DNA of 64,000 bases from a virus. The stretch's first letter is position 1; each line of letters opens with the position of its first letter. A program made the translations under genes and the position numbers. The notes under the pieces were generated by a model. The model was not told the DNA's origin and searched no databases. It saw only the letters and a program-made list of their open reading frames with translations. The DNA is taken from positions 21,963 to 85,962 of the IMG/VR virus record IMGVR_UViG_3300020442_002661, one strand, 5' to 3'. Positions 40,698 to 51,000 of this stretch are shown here, one piece after another.

Positions 40698-41641
40698 TAT
40701 TCTGCGTCTGGATCATTTTCTCTTTTGATAACGCCAACAATATATTCACGCAGATTATCATCCATTTGCATTATACCTTCGTTAGCTCTATTAACAGTTT
40801 CGTCAACTGTAATTCTAATAGGATCGTATTGTCTATCTTTCATTCCCATGTCTACAATTTTTAATTTTTCTTGTCCTGGATATGATATGTTAATCGGAAA
40901 AGTAGATCCAACAACAACAGTAGTTTCTGTATCAACAGCATATGACAAATGTTGTCCAACACTATCACAACCTAAGAAATGATCTGCGGCTTTGATTACA
41001 CTTGTCCACTGCCTTAATCCTAGCCCCTCTGGCATAGCAACTTCGTTTTTCAATCCTTCACCTTTGAGCTCCATTTTCAATTCGCTCATCATAATAATTC
41101 CGTAATCTTTTTCTATAAGTTTTAATAACCTTTTTACATCAGCCCATTCAAAACTTCTTCCTGTTGAGTCCATAGGTGTTTCATTAATAATTTCTACACC
41201 TCTACCAAAAGGTTGGAATACTAATACTTTATCTTTTTTTAATTTTTGTTTTACTTCGTCAACTATTTGACGTCCTACAAGTATTTCATTATGACTTAAT
41301 TTTACAAAAGGTTTATCTAAATCTCTGACTCCTTTTTCATTAAGTAGAATATCAAATGCTTGTGATAAATTACATTTTTGATTATAGTATTCCCATACTT
41401 GATATGGTTCTGGGTTTACTACTTGCCTATGTTTTATTTCGCTTTCAAAAAGATTTTTATGCCAAGGATCGTATGCACGTTTATGTAGTGTAGGATGACC
41501 TTTAAACATATCTGTGCCACCTTCACATACGATAATAAAATCTTTATCTCCTGATTCTTCTTCATATTTTTCTAGTGCAGGAATAGAACACAGCATACGC
41601 CCAGCGCCGCCATTTAGAAAAAATGCCTTCGATCTTGTCAT
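40697..41641 (-). CDS. GT9 (heptosyltransferase-like) glycosyltransferase
   Basis: This 314-aa protein resembles the GT9 family, which includes WaaC/WaaF heptosyltransferases that use ADP-heptose. The start FLNGGAGRMLCSIPALEKY matches the G-G-x-G-D-x-L-x-x-x-P-A-L loop, with R in place of the usual D. The C-terminal part has FLGCDSVGQHLSYAV and VVGSTFPINISYP, in the place of the D-[ST]-G-x-x-H nucleotide-sugar motif. Because ADP-heptose genes are also present (25568-28653), a heptosyl-transfer role is attractive. Sequence is divergent, so confidence is moderate. It is the first gene of the unit with the SGNH-like protein and carbamoyltransferase. Confidence 0.6.
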   Translation of the reverse strand: MTRSKAFFLNGGAGRMLCSIPALEKYEEESGDKDFIIVCEGGTDMFKGHPTLHKRAYDPWHKNLFESEIKHRQVVNPEPYQVWEYYNQKCNLSQAFDILLNEKGVRDLDKPFVKLSHNEILVGRQIVDEVKQKLKKDKVLVFQPFGRGVEIINETPMDSTGRSFEWADVKRLLKLIEKDYGIIMMSELKMELKGEGLKNEVAMPEGLGLRQWTSVIKAADHFLGCDSVGQHLSYAVDTETTVVVGSTFPINISYPGQEKLKIVDMGMKDRQYDPIRITVDETVNRANEGIMQMDDNLREYIVGVIKRENDPDAE

Positions 41642-41658
41642 ATTATAATTACTCCATT

Positions 41659-41710
41659 AAAAAAGGTCGGACTCAACATTATATATTAAAGTATAGTGTT
41701 AAGTCCGACC
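41659..41710 (-). terminator. Strong hairpin terminator upstream of GT9 gene
   Basis: GGTCGGACT and AGTCCGACC pair (9 bp, then a mismatch and 4 more pairs) around a long AT-rich loop, followed on the minus strand by TTTTTT. It ends the virion-gene unit above and insulates the sugar genes below. Confidence 0.85.
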
Positions 41711-41739
41711 CAAATTGGATAGAGAATTTTTTTTAAATT

Positions 41740-42444
41740 TTATGCTTCGCCTGCATCTGGTGGATTAGGATCATCCCAATCTGGAAGTGTTTCTTCTGAG
41801 AAAGGCCATTTCCAGTGATTAACATTAGCGTATTTACGTGGTGCATCATCTAACCAATCTGCATGGTTAGTAAGTGTAGTTCTTTCATCGTCTGTGAAAG
41901 TTTGGTTTGTGTCCGCTAAAGCACGTCTAATCGCATCTGATTGTCCCTCTAAACTGTCAAGAACACTTTGTCTTGAGTTATTGTGTTCTCTAAATTGAGG
42001 TTCTCTCCATGTGTCTGTTTCATGCGTGTATAGTAAACTGTCTTGGTAGTAAATGTGTGCCAACATACCTGTTGTACCTTCGTACACATGATTCCAAGTC
42101 CATTTATTACCGTCTGCATCAGTACATTCTTCTGTATAATCAGCGACATCTGGGTGTGTATACTCATCTGTCATAAATGCGGCGTAACGAGCTTTGTCGT
42201 CACTTTCCCATGCATCTAGCAATACATAATCGTAATCGTCTTGTTCGTATCCTGCTGGATCTAATGCTGGATCTGTTTTTTCATCTCCACGTCCCGCTTC
42301 GCGACACTGATTGTCATCTTTGTCCACTTGGACTAAGATATAACGAGGTCCAATATAGGTACACTCGAAAGTGTTACCATCCTCAGTCGTAGTATGATAC
42401 GGCTGATCGGGGTAGGTAACTGTAAATGTTTTTGTTTTAGCCAT
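41740..42444 (-). CDS. Acidic hypothetical protein near fibre genes
   Basis: This 234-aa protein is rich in Asp/Glu/Trp/Tyr with no known motif. The first 60 residues look like a beta domain (KTFTVTYPDQPYHTTTEDGN) and the centre has several Trp-containing stretches (WTWNHVYEG, then WPFSEETLPDWD near the end). GGAGATAGAG is upstream of the ATG and a weak late-like ATTAAATA (42472-42479) lies in the end of the previous gene. It is the last gene before the terminator. A small tail or fibre accessory role is likely from position. Confidence 0.55.
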   Translation of the reverse strand: MAKTKTFTVTYPDQPYHTTTEDGNTFECTYIGPRYILVQVDKDDNQCREAGRGDEKTDPALDPAGYEQDDYDYVLLDAWESDDKARYAAFMTDEYTHPDVADYTEECTDADGNKWTWNHVYEGTTGMLAHIYYQDSLLYTHETDTWREPQFREHNNSRQSVLDSLEGQSDAIRRALADTNQTFTDDERTTLTNHADWLDDAPRKYANVNHWKWPFSEETLPDWDDPNPPDAGEA

Positions 42445-42458
42445 TCTCTATCTCCGTT

Positions 42459-43415
42459 TTAGCTTTCTATATATTTAATTCGAACGATGCTATCACCACC
42501 GGCCCATCCATTATCTCTAACACCTGAACATGGTGTAGCCGCTGGACCACCTGATCCGTGTGGTACAAACATCGAACACCCTTGTGTTTGGTAACAACCA
42601 CAATGTCTATTACCGTCCCAACATTCAGTCCAATGACTTCCTGTGCCTGGCATTCTAGACAAACTATTTAGTGCGTTAATATAGCCTTGTATAGCCATTC
42701 CGGACCAATCTGATTGTCCATTGTCTGAGTCTAATGAATATGTTGCTACGCCACCGCACTCACTAAACATGCCTGGTGGTAATGCTGTATGGTGTTGTGT
42801 TGAACAGTTACAATTTGGATAGCAGTGCCAAAAAGTTACACAACTATATACTGTATCTCTGTTTACGTCTCCGCCGTAAGCATTTGCTTGCCAACTGTTA
42901 GCACATCTGTTACAAATGATACCGCAGTATCCGTTATACCTAGTTGAGCACCAGTTATTTGCTGAAAAACAGCACCAACGAGCTGTACCAGTTGTACACC
43001 AACTTGCACCACTCCATCCGCCTTCTGCACAAATACATCCATTGTTTCCTGAATTTCCTTGCCAGCATACTCTACCTGCTTCTGAACAACCTCTGTGACA
43101 TAAACTACCGTTACGACAACTCTTACCTGCATAACCACAAATCCAACATGTAGCCGCTACGTTAATTGTTTTCTTTGCATATGCACCAGAATTACCTGAA
43201 ATTGTTGCAGAACAACAGCACATTCTTGAAGCCGATCCGCCAGCGCCGATAACTTCTAATTCTACAGTTGCACTGCCCGGTGATATCCAACAAAAACATC
43301 CTGGGTATGTTGAGTAAGTTGCAACTTGTGAGTAGGACCAAATTTTTCCTTTTTCCAAGTTCTCCTCAACGCTGGCTGGACTTCTGCTCTGTAATAATGA
43401 TCTTAATCCTGCCAT
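42459..43415 (-). CDS. Cysteine-rich virion-type protein, copy 2
   Basis: This 318-aa protein contains 30 Cys (about 9%) including a CCC triplet near residue 65, many CxC and CxxC groups, and 13 or more Trp. The order is: a short helical start, beta strands ending in VELEVIGAGGSASRM, a Gly/Cys-rich centre, then GGPAATPCSGVRD and VRIKYIES. Start and end resemble Gly-rich fibre-tip domains of phages. It is a paralogue of the next gene (43418-44374, same length, same Cys pattern). A GGAGAG site stands before the ATG. Such Cys content in a protein folded in the cytosol suggests metal clusters or disulfide formation after release. Confidence 0.7.
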   Translation of the reverse strand: MAGLRSLLQSRSPASVEENLEKGKIWSYSQVATYSTYPGCFCWISPGSATVELEVIGAGGSASRMCCCSATISGNSGAYAKKTINVAATCWICGYAGKSCRNGSLCHRGCSEAGRVCWQGNSGNNGCICAEGGWSGASWCTTGTARWCCFSANNWCSTRYNGYCGIICNRCANSWQANAYGGDVNRDTVYSCVTFWHCYPNCNCSTQHHTALPPGMFSECGGVATYSLDSDNGQSDWSGMAIQGYINALNSLSRMPGTGSHWTECWDGNRHCGCYQTQGCSMFVPHGSGGPAATPCSGVRDNGWAGGDSIVRIKYIES

Positions 43416-43417
43416 GT

Positions 43418-44374
43418 TTAACTCTCCACAAACTTAATTCTAATTGCGCCCATTCCACCTCTAACAGCATGATCTCTCACGCCTGGGCAAGGCTGAGGTC
43501 CTGGTCCGCCAACTCCGTATGGTAACATACTTTGACAACCGTTAGTGTGATAACAACCACAACTTGTGTCGTTTCTAAAACAACCTTTCCATTGTGTACC
43601 CATTCCTGGGGATTTTCCTGTACCGTTAATTGCGGCTAATGCACTGCCCCAACCCATACCCGACCAATTCGAGTGAGCTGAATCACTATCCATTCCGTAA
43701 CCAACAACGCCTCCACATTCTGCAATCATGCCTGGAGGAAATGCAACAAAGCCTCTAAATAAACAAATACATGATGGGCGGCAACCATGGAAGCCCATAC
43801 ATGAAATGTTTCCGCATCTGTTTACGTCTCCGCCATATGCAATAGCGTCCCATTGTCCTGTACATTGATTACAAATTGTACCACAGTTTGGTCCTGTATT
43901 TGTATGACAGAAACCGCCTGCTCTAAAACAACAGTACATACTTGATCCGGTTGAACAATAACTTACTCCGCCTTTACCGCCTCTTGCACACATACAACCG
44001 TTTGTTGATGAGCTAAACCAGCAAAGCATAGTAGGTTCTGAACAACCTCTAAAGCATAATGCGTCTGAATTTCCACAAGCAAAACCTACACAACCGTATA
44101 TGTAGTTGCTTGTTCCCATTGTAATTGTTCTTTTACTGTAAGAACCGGAGTTACCTGGTAAACCATTACCACAACAGCACATTTTAGCACCAGAACCACC
44201 AGCACCCCACATTTCAATTGTCACTGTTCCTGTGGCAGTTGGACACCAACAAATACATTTACAAAACTTAGTATATGTATTGCCCTCCGCAAAGCTATAG
44301 ACTCTTCCAGTTTCTAGGTTATCTTCACCTTTACTCGGAACCTTAGCTTTAATTAGTGTTTCTAATGATGCCAT
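43418..44374 (-). CDS. Cysteine-rich virion-type protein, copy 1
   Basis: This 318-aa protein has 32 Cys (about 10%), with CKCICWC near residue 38 and the CCC triplet at about 65. Its skeleton aligns with the downstream copy: VTIEMWGAGGSGAKMCCC, then RGCSEP, GDVNR, PPGM-x-x-ECGGV, G-C-Y-H/Q-T-x-G-C and a C-terminal IRIKFVES. The copies are a tandem duplication with much divergence outside Cys and Gly. An AGGAGAAG ribosome site precedes the ATG. The Gly-rich core resembles adhesin tips at the ends of phage fibres, so host contact is a reasonable guess. No signal peptide is present. Confidence 0.7.
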   Translation of the reverse strand: MASLETLIKAKVPSKGEDNLETGRVYSFAEGNTYTKFCKCICWCPTATGTVTIEMWGAGGSGAKMCCCGNGLPGNSGSYSKRTITMGTSNYIYGCVGFACGNSDALCFRGCSEPTMLCWFSSSTNGCMCARGGKGGVSYCSTGSSMYCCFRAGGFCHTNTGPNCGTICNQCTGQWDAIAYGGDVNRCGNISCMGFHGCRPSCICLFRGFVAFPPGMIAECGGVVGYGMDSDSAHSNWSGMGWGSALAAINGTGKSPGMGTQWKGCFRNDTSCGCYHTNGCQSMLPYGVGGPGPQPCPGVRDHAVRGGMGAIRIKFVES

Positions 44375-44405
44375 TTACTTCTCCTGTTATGACAGTATAA
44401 AAAAA

Positions 44406-44738
44406 TTATACTGCTCCAATAATCCAACCATATGTTGAACCACTGTAAATAAGTGTAACAATAGCGCCACTAACATCAATTGTTAGATTGTCAGCCGCGT
44501 TATTAATCTCACTGCCGTTACGATCAACTGTAATGTTGTTCGTTGCCGCGTTGTTTGCAATATCAATGATTTGAATTGTATCATCTACTAGCAAACTTGC
44601 ATTAGCAGGGAGTGTTACAGTATAAGCACCGCCAGCAGTATCAACTAATAATCTATCGTTGACTGCCGCTGAGTAGTTTCCGCTTACTGTTCTAGTTGTA
44701 ACACCAGCTGTACCAGTTGTTGTAATATATCTTCCCAT
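44406..44738 (-). CDS. Small fibre-type virion protein
   Basis: This 110-aa protein reads as an all-beta module (GGAYTVTLPANASL, then DTIQIIDIANNAATNNITVDRN and a final LIYSGSTYGWIIG). The same module occurs in many marine phage tail-fibre proteins as a cap or repeat. It has a late promoter (CATAAATA) and an AGGAGAAGG ribosome site. A weak AT-rich hairpin is around 44393-44413 at its end. It may be a fibre subunit or a small adaptor in the fibre. Confidence 0.55.
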   Translation of the reverse strand: MGRYITTTGTAGVTTRTVSGNYSAAVNDRLLVDTAGGAYTVTLPANASLLVDDTIQIIDIANNAATNNITVDRNGSEINNAADNLTIDVSGAIVTLIYSGSTYGWIIGAV

Positions 44739-44760
44739 GGTTTTATCCTTCTCCTATATG

Positions 44761-44768
44761 TATTTATG
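44761..44768 (-). promoter_or_regulatory. T4-type late promoter CATAAATA
   Basis: It is 22 nt before the ATG at 44738 with AGGAGAAGG between. It overlaps the stop of the upstream gene. Confidence 0.65.
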
Positions 44769-45084
44769 CAGTTGATGTCTCAATGCCCATAGCTACAGCA
44801 GAAATATTTGCACTCGATGAGTACGCTACTATTTTCTGCCCTGCCGCTAAGACAATACCAGTGCGCTCTAGCACACCTTTTGATAAAATTTCAACACCGT
44901 ATTCGATGTATTCACCGTCTGTTGGGGTATCTGCCGCCGCCACTGCAATCCTAATTGCACTAGCCTGGTTACCCCTGTTACACAAGTTTAAACTTGCTAC
45001 CGCGTATGTATCTGCTGGACAGGTGTAAACAGTTACGTTAGCACCCGCTGTCAAATCATTTGCGCCTAGTCTTCCTGTTGCCAT
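44764..45084 (-). CDS. Small virion-type protein
   Basis: This 106-aa beta-rich protein (RLGANDLTAGANVTVYTCPADT, then LNLCNRGNQASAIRIAV and LERTGIVLAAGQKIVAYSS) belongs to a group of small proteins seen next to tail fibres in marine T4-like phages. I cannot name its role. It overlaps the late promoter of the gene below and follows the 1997-aa fibre gene closely, so it is in a late unit. A structural protein in the fibre or baseplate is likely. Confidence 0.55.
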   Translation of the reverse strand: MATGRLGANDLTAGANVTVYTCPADTYAVASLNLCNRGNQASAIRIAVAAADTPTDGEYIEYGVEILSKGVLERTGIVLAAGQKIVAYSSSANISAVAMGIETSTA

Positions 45085-45099
45085 TTTTTACTTCTCCAT

Positions 45100-48000
45100 T
45101 TAGTTTAGTAAGAACATGTTTAGTGCTACTGGTGCACCGTCTATTCCACCTGTAAAGTTTACTCTATCTTCTATATTTATCTTAGCATCGGATGTGGTAG
45201 AAATTGTGTCTCCTGTAATTTCTATGACACCTGCTGTTACACTGTTAACGTTCAATGTAGCAACACCACCACCAATTTGTGATGTGATGTAAGTTTTAAT
45301 AGCTTTTTGTGTTGGTACAATACTATCACTATCTGCACTAAACGTACCATCAGTACTGAATTCTGTAATTACAGCTCCAGCACCTCCTAGTGCAACACTA
45401 CCTAATTGTAGTTCGTTCAACCCTGAGATGTTAAACGCTTCAACGTTAAGTGTAGCAATACCAGTTGCCTGTTCAACGTTAAACAATCCACCAACTCTAA
45501 AGTTACCGTCTTGGTCGGTGGATGTGTAGAACACTCTTCCTCCACCAAAATCATTTGTTTCTCTATCTGGTATCGGATCACTTAAAGGATCACCTGGATA
45601 GTTTGTATTACCAAAGTTACCAGTACCAATATCTAGGAAGTCATGTCCTGTTAGACGCACCTGTGAATATCTACGTCTAATTGTAATTGCATCTTGATGT
45701 GGAGGTCTTTCATCCGCTTCAAGTTTAGGACTAATTTGTAATATTGCGCTGTAAGGTCCTGCGCCAATTAGGCTTGTGACACTTACAAGTTTGTACCATG
45801 TATTTGGTCTACTTGCAAATTCTACGTTAGCACCTTTTTGTGGAATAGCATCTAAATTGTCAACTCTAATCTTTGTTCCAGTTTGTCTAATATCAGATAA
45901 ACCATCACCTACAACTGTTGCACTTGCTGTAACAAAACCTGTTCCTCTATTTGAGAATGTAGGTTGTCCAAGAACACCATCGCCAACTCTTACTGTATGT
46001 GGAACTAGCACAGTTGCGTTTGGATCGACAACAGTCATTTGTGGAGGATTATTTGCATCATATCCTGAACCAGGTTCAATAATTTTAACCTCAACTACTT
46101 TTTCATCAGCTACTCTTGCTCTTCCTCTTGCTCTTATACCACTAGCTGGTGCATCAAAAATTATTCTAGGAGTAATATCGTACTGTGAAGTAGCATCAAG
46201 TGTTGCTTCAATCGACGCACCTGTAATGTGTTCAAAGCCGCTTGTACCATCTGATTCTTTTTCAATAGTTGCAATTTTTGTACTTGCGTTGAATGATGTA
46301 ATTACGCCATACTGTCCAGCACCAAGTCCGCTTACAATGTATAGCATCATGCCGTTGTATGCACCTGTCGGTTGAACGTCTGTTGCCGCTAGTGTAATAC
46401 TTGTAGCATTACCTGCCTGTGCCGCACTATTTGTAGTTAAGAAACCATCACCGCCATATACAGTTGAGTCTTCTTCAAGTTGCACTTCAAACACTCCGCC
46501 ATCGCGTAATGTAATTCCACTTACTGCCGCACCAAAGCCTTCACCACTAATAGTATATCTAGTTGCTTCGCCTATTGTTTGTACGTCAAATGTTAGGTTG
46601 GCGCCGCCGCCGCCACCGAGTGAACTATCATTAATTGTAATTGTATCACTTATTGCATGACCTGTACCACCTTTGATAACTGTTACAGTTGCTCCACCTG
46701 TTGATGAAACTTCAACATCAAATTCTTGTCCTGTTCCTGAGCCAGCACTCGAACCTGTAATACCTTTATAAGTTCCTGCTGTACGGTTAGCATCGTTACC
46801 GCTTACATTGTGTACTGTAAGAATTGCTGTGCTTGTATTAGTATATCCTTGTCCTGCGTTTTGATATTCAAGTTGTAAGATTTCGTCTGCACCGTCTGTT
46901 TGAACAAAACTTATAATTGCTTCTAACTGTTGGTTGTCAACTTCACCTGTTACTGGAGTTTCTGTATCATCAATACCTTCAGCAACTGAACCAAAGTCAC
47001 CGTAAGAGTTGTTTCCGTTTGTAGCACGAATCTTACCACCATTCTCTGCAAGATATCCCATGTGACAATAGTATGTAAACACTGAAACAAGTTCTGAACG
47101 TCCTAGGTTTGTAACCCAATAACCAATACCATCACTCAATATCTGTGTAAAGTCGTTAGCAACAATACTGTCATTACCTGCTTGGTGTAAGTCACCATCA
47201 ACTTTCATTCCAATACATGCTGTACCAAATGTTGATACGTTTTGCACGTAAGGCGATTTATTTGTAATATGTACTCTAGTATCATATGGATTATATCCTG
47301 GATCTAGTGATACATAAGCACCTGCTGTTGGACGTTTTGTACCATAAGTATTTGCTGAACCCAATGTTCCTGTCAATCCACTTGTAGTACAGTTACGTAA
47401 ACCAGTACCATTTCTCATGTAGAACATATCATATAATATACTACCGTTTACAGCATTTGCATAGAACGTAGCGTTCATTAGCGTTGAATAATTACCTGTG
47501 TAAATTAAGTCATATTTTAGTCCATCGATATAATTTCTTACATCTCTTGAACAAGCCGCTATATCATATGTATAACTTGGATACTGCACACCTATGTATG
47601 CATGTACTTCTGCTACTAAGAAATCTTTGTTTTGTTCTAAAATTTCAACAGCATATGTGTGTGTTGTTGCTGTTTCTGGTGTATTAGTACCGCAGAAAAT
47701 AGGAGCAACATCACCTGAGCTAGATGTTTCAGCATCAATTTTGTATGCTAACATATCTAATAATTCAAATGCTTCTGCACCTGCACCGTTTGCCGCTATA
47801 AGTGCCGCTTTTGCTCTAATATGTCTTACAGCTGATTTTTGTCCAACTAATTGATCGTTGTAAACTTTTTGTGCTGATGCATTTACTCTAAAGTATGAGT
47901 TACCAGCTGTTACTGATCTATAATTTGTATTAAATGCCATATCATAACTAATAGCATCAACCATTAATTGACTATCTCTGTTACATAATGTTTCGTTGAA

Positions 48001-51000
48001 AACAAAATCTTGTGATGCTTTTACATGATGTACTGTGTGGTTAGCAATTTCTGCTTTTGCATCTTGAAGTTCTGTGTGTGAACTTTGTATTGCACTTGAC
48101 GCCCAAGTAATTACAGGTGTTGTTTCTGCATCTTGTCCTGTTAAGTTTCCTGCATTTACTGTTGTTTGTATATTTGTTAGTAAGTTTGAAACTTCAGTAC
48201 CTTCAGTTGATGATGCCGCTGTACCTGATGTATCTTGTGTTTCAGAGTTTCCTGTTGATTTTGTAACTGCTGTTTCTTGTACAATTTGACTTGCAACAGT
48301 TGCTAAACGTCCATAAGCCGCCGCTACTGCTGTTTTTTGACCTGAAGGAGTATAAGGAGCACCATTAGGATCAAACTTAGTACCTTTGTTGTGTCTATGA
48401 GTAGCAGAATTACCACCATATTGTACATCGTAACTTGCCGCATCAATTGCATAACCTATTTCTTTTTCAAACGCATTTGTATCTGTAACAATACCTGCAT
48501 AATTTACAGCTAACCATGCTGTAATTTCTGCTACCATAAAAGCTCTGTTTGCTTGTAATTGTTCTCTAGCAAAACGCTTGTTATTATCTACACCAGGATC
48601 ACTAAAATATATTTCACGTCCTGTAAATCCTTCACCACCGTCAAGAATATCAAGAATAGTGTCAGCCATATCCTTAACTCTATCTCTTGCAGTATCACTA
48701 CCTGCACTACCTGCTGGTCTTGAAGTTACTTGAGATTCTGCATTACCTGTGCTTTTTGTAATACTTGTATTTGTAATAACATCTGAAACAACATCTCTCA
48801 ACCTACCAATTGCCGCTAAACTATATGTTATATCACTAGTGTCAACTGAGGATGGAGCAGGTTTAATACGAGTAGAACGTAATTCGTCACCTACAACTGC
48901 TGTATCTTCAGGAACTCTAATTGGATGATTTTCTAAATATTCACCTGTTTTTACAAAAATTGTTTTTTGCGCTTTTAATATTGCAGGCACACCGTTTGTG
49001 TTTCCTGCTGTAATAGCATTTGTAATAATATCAATTAAATTTGCAATAGTTGTGTTTACACCTGTTGTTTTATCAAATCCGCTTGGCTTGATTTGTGTAA
49101 TAGGACTTGCAACACTATTAAGTGTTTGATAATTCGCCGCTGGATCTTCTTTATTTAGAACATTTCCTATAACTGTTTCTAAATAATTAATTGCCGCTAC
49201 GGTTTCATCTTCTTGTCCATTAATATAACTTAATCCACCAGTTGTAAAATATGCTAAAGCCGCTTCTCTTGAACGTACATTACCTCCGTGACTTAAATCC
49301 CAAATAATAGCATCAATAATAATACCTGTATCTCTGCGACATTTTTCTTTATTGTATGTAAACGATCCTGTGAATGGAGAAATAACGTTTGCAATTTGAT
49401 AATCAACCCATTCAACAACTTCTGCTTGCATAAATGCACGGTTGACTTCCATTAAATATTTGTCTTCGTAACTGTTTGCACCCTTTTCAATCCAATCAGC
49501 CGCATATCTTACAGTTTTGTAAGGTCTGTCTAGTGTAATACCACGTTTAGGTGGACGATCGTCCACACCGTCTTCGGCGTCAACAAAATACACATGATTG
49601 ATTTGTCCAAAGTATGTCCACTCTGGTGCATCTGCCGCATCGTTAACTTTCAATACTTGTCCAGGTTTACCAACTGGTAAACGTGTTGGTCCTGATCCGC
49701 CGTAGTAAACGATATCACCAGCAGTTGTTAAGTTACCTGCTTCAGTACCACCACTAAAGAAATTCCAATAATCTCCTGCTGTATCTTGGTCTGGTCTATT
49801 TTGATCTGTAACTTGATCAGCTGTGTGTGCATCAACACAAACATATGCGTTAACACCATGTGTAACTGTATCACCTAGTACGTATGCTGTACCGTTTGCC
49901 CAAGCCGATCTAAAATTAAAACCTTCATTAAGTTTTTCCCAGTAGCTTGTGTTAGGTGGTTGTTGACCGTTTGAGTTTGCTGTTGCAAGATAAGTGTAAC
50001 CACCTAATGTAACAACGTCACCTGTTTTGTAGTCTTGGTTAGTTGAGTCTGAACCCCATTCGCCTCTTAAGTTAAATCCTGTAATGAATACGTCCCAATC
50101 ATTTGGCGATTCTGCAGGTTTCTTCTCACTGTTGTTTGTTTTTGCGACATAAGTGTACCCACCGTATGTTACAATGTCACCAACTTGGTATTCACTGTAT
50201 GGTCCCCATGTGTCTTCAAATTCTAAACCTGGAATAAACACACTCCAGTTAGCCTCATCTGGCGTTAAGTTTTCACTTACACTTGATGTGTGATAAGTTG
50301 TACAAATCCAAATTGTACCTGAATCTTTAACTACATCATTTACTTTGTAACGTGTAGCACTTGTCCAGTCACCTAAGTATTCAATACCTTTATGGAAGTA
50401 ATCCCACTTAGCCTGGTCTGCTTCAAGACCTAAAGTATTAGTTGCCGCAGATGTGTGACCTGTATTACAACTATAAACTTGTCCACCATACTTAACAAGA
50501 TCATTTACTTTGTATCTTGTGTTTACTGTCCAATCTGTTTTCCAGTCAAAGCCGTCACTAAATGTATCCCACTTGTTTTGATCTAATTCTAAACCATTAG
50601 CAAGAACTGCTGTACTTGAATGATATGCTGTACAAATATAAAGTTTTGCACCGTATTTTACAATATCATTTACTTTATAACGTGTGCTGATTGCCCAATC
50701 ACCTTTGTAATCAAAGCCTTCGCCAAATAAATCCCAATACGCAGAAGTACTATCATCGCCTAAGTTACTTTCCAGACCACCAATGGCACTTGAGTCTGAA
50801 ATATGTCCTGTGTTTGCAATGTAAAGTTGCCCGCCGTATTTTACAATATCGTTAATTTTATAAACTGTACCTGTTGCCCAGTCGCCTCTCCAAGTTTGCC
50901 CATCTGCAAACTGTTGCCACTTAGGTGTTGAATCATTCAAATCCAACATGAAATCTGTTTGTGCTATATGCCCTACTACACATATAAATGTACGGCCGCC

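Noticed and set aside
44393-44413. AT-rich hairpin CAGTATAA/TTATACTG as a terminator
   Set aside because: The stem is nearly all A-T and overlaps the stop of the small gene; too weak to call as a terminator.
45776-46375. 199-codon plus-strand frame inside the 1997-aa fibre gene
   Set aside because: Low-complexity Ser/Thr/Val/Pro composition typical of antisense of beta-repeat genes; the minus-strand protein is clearly real.
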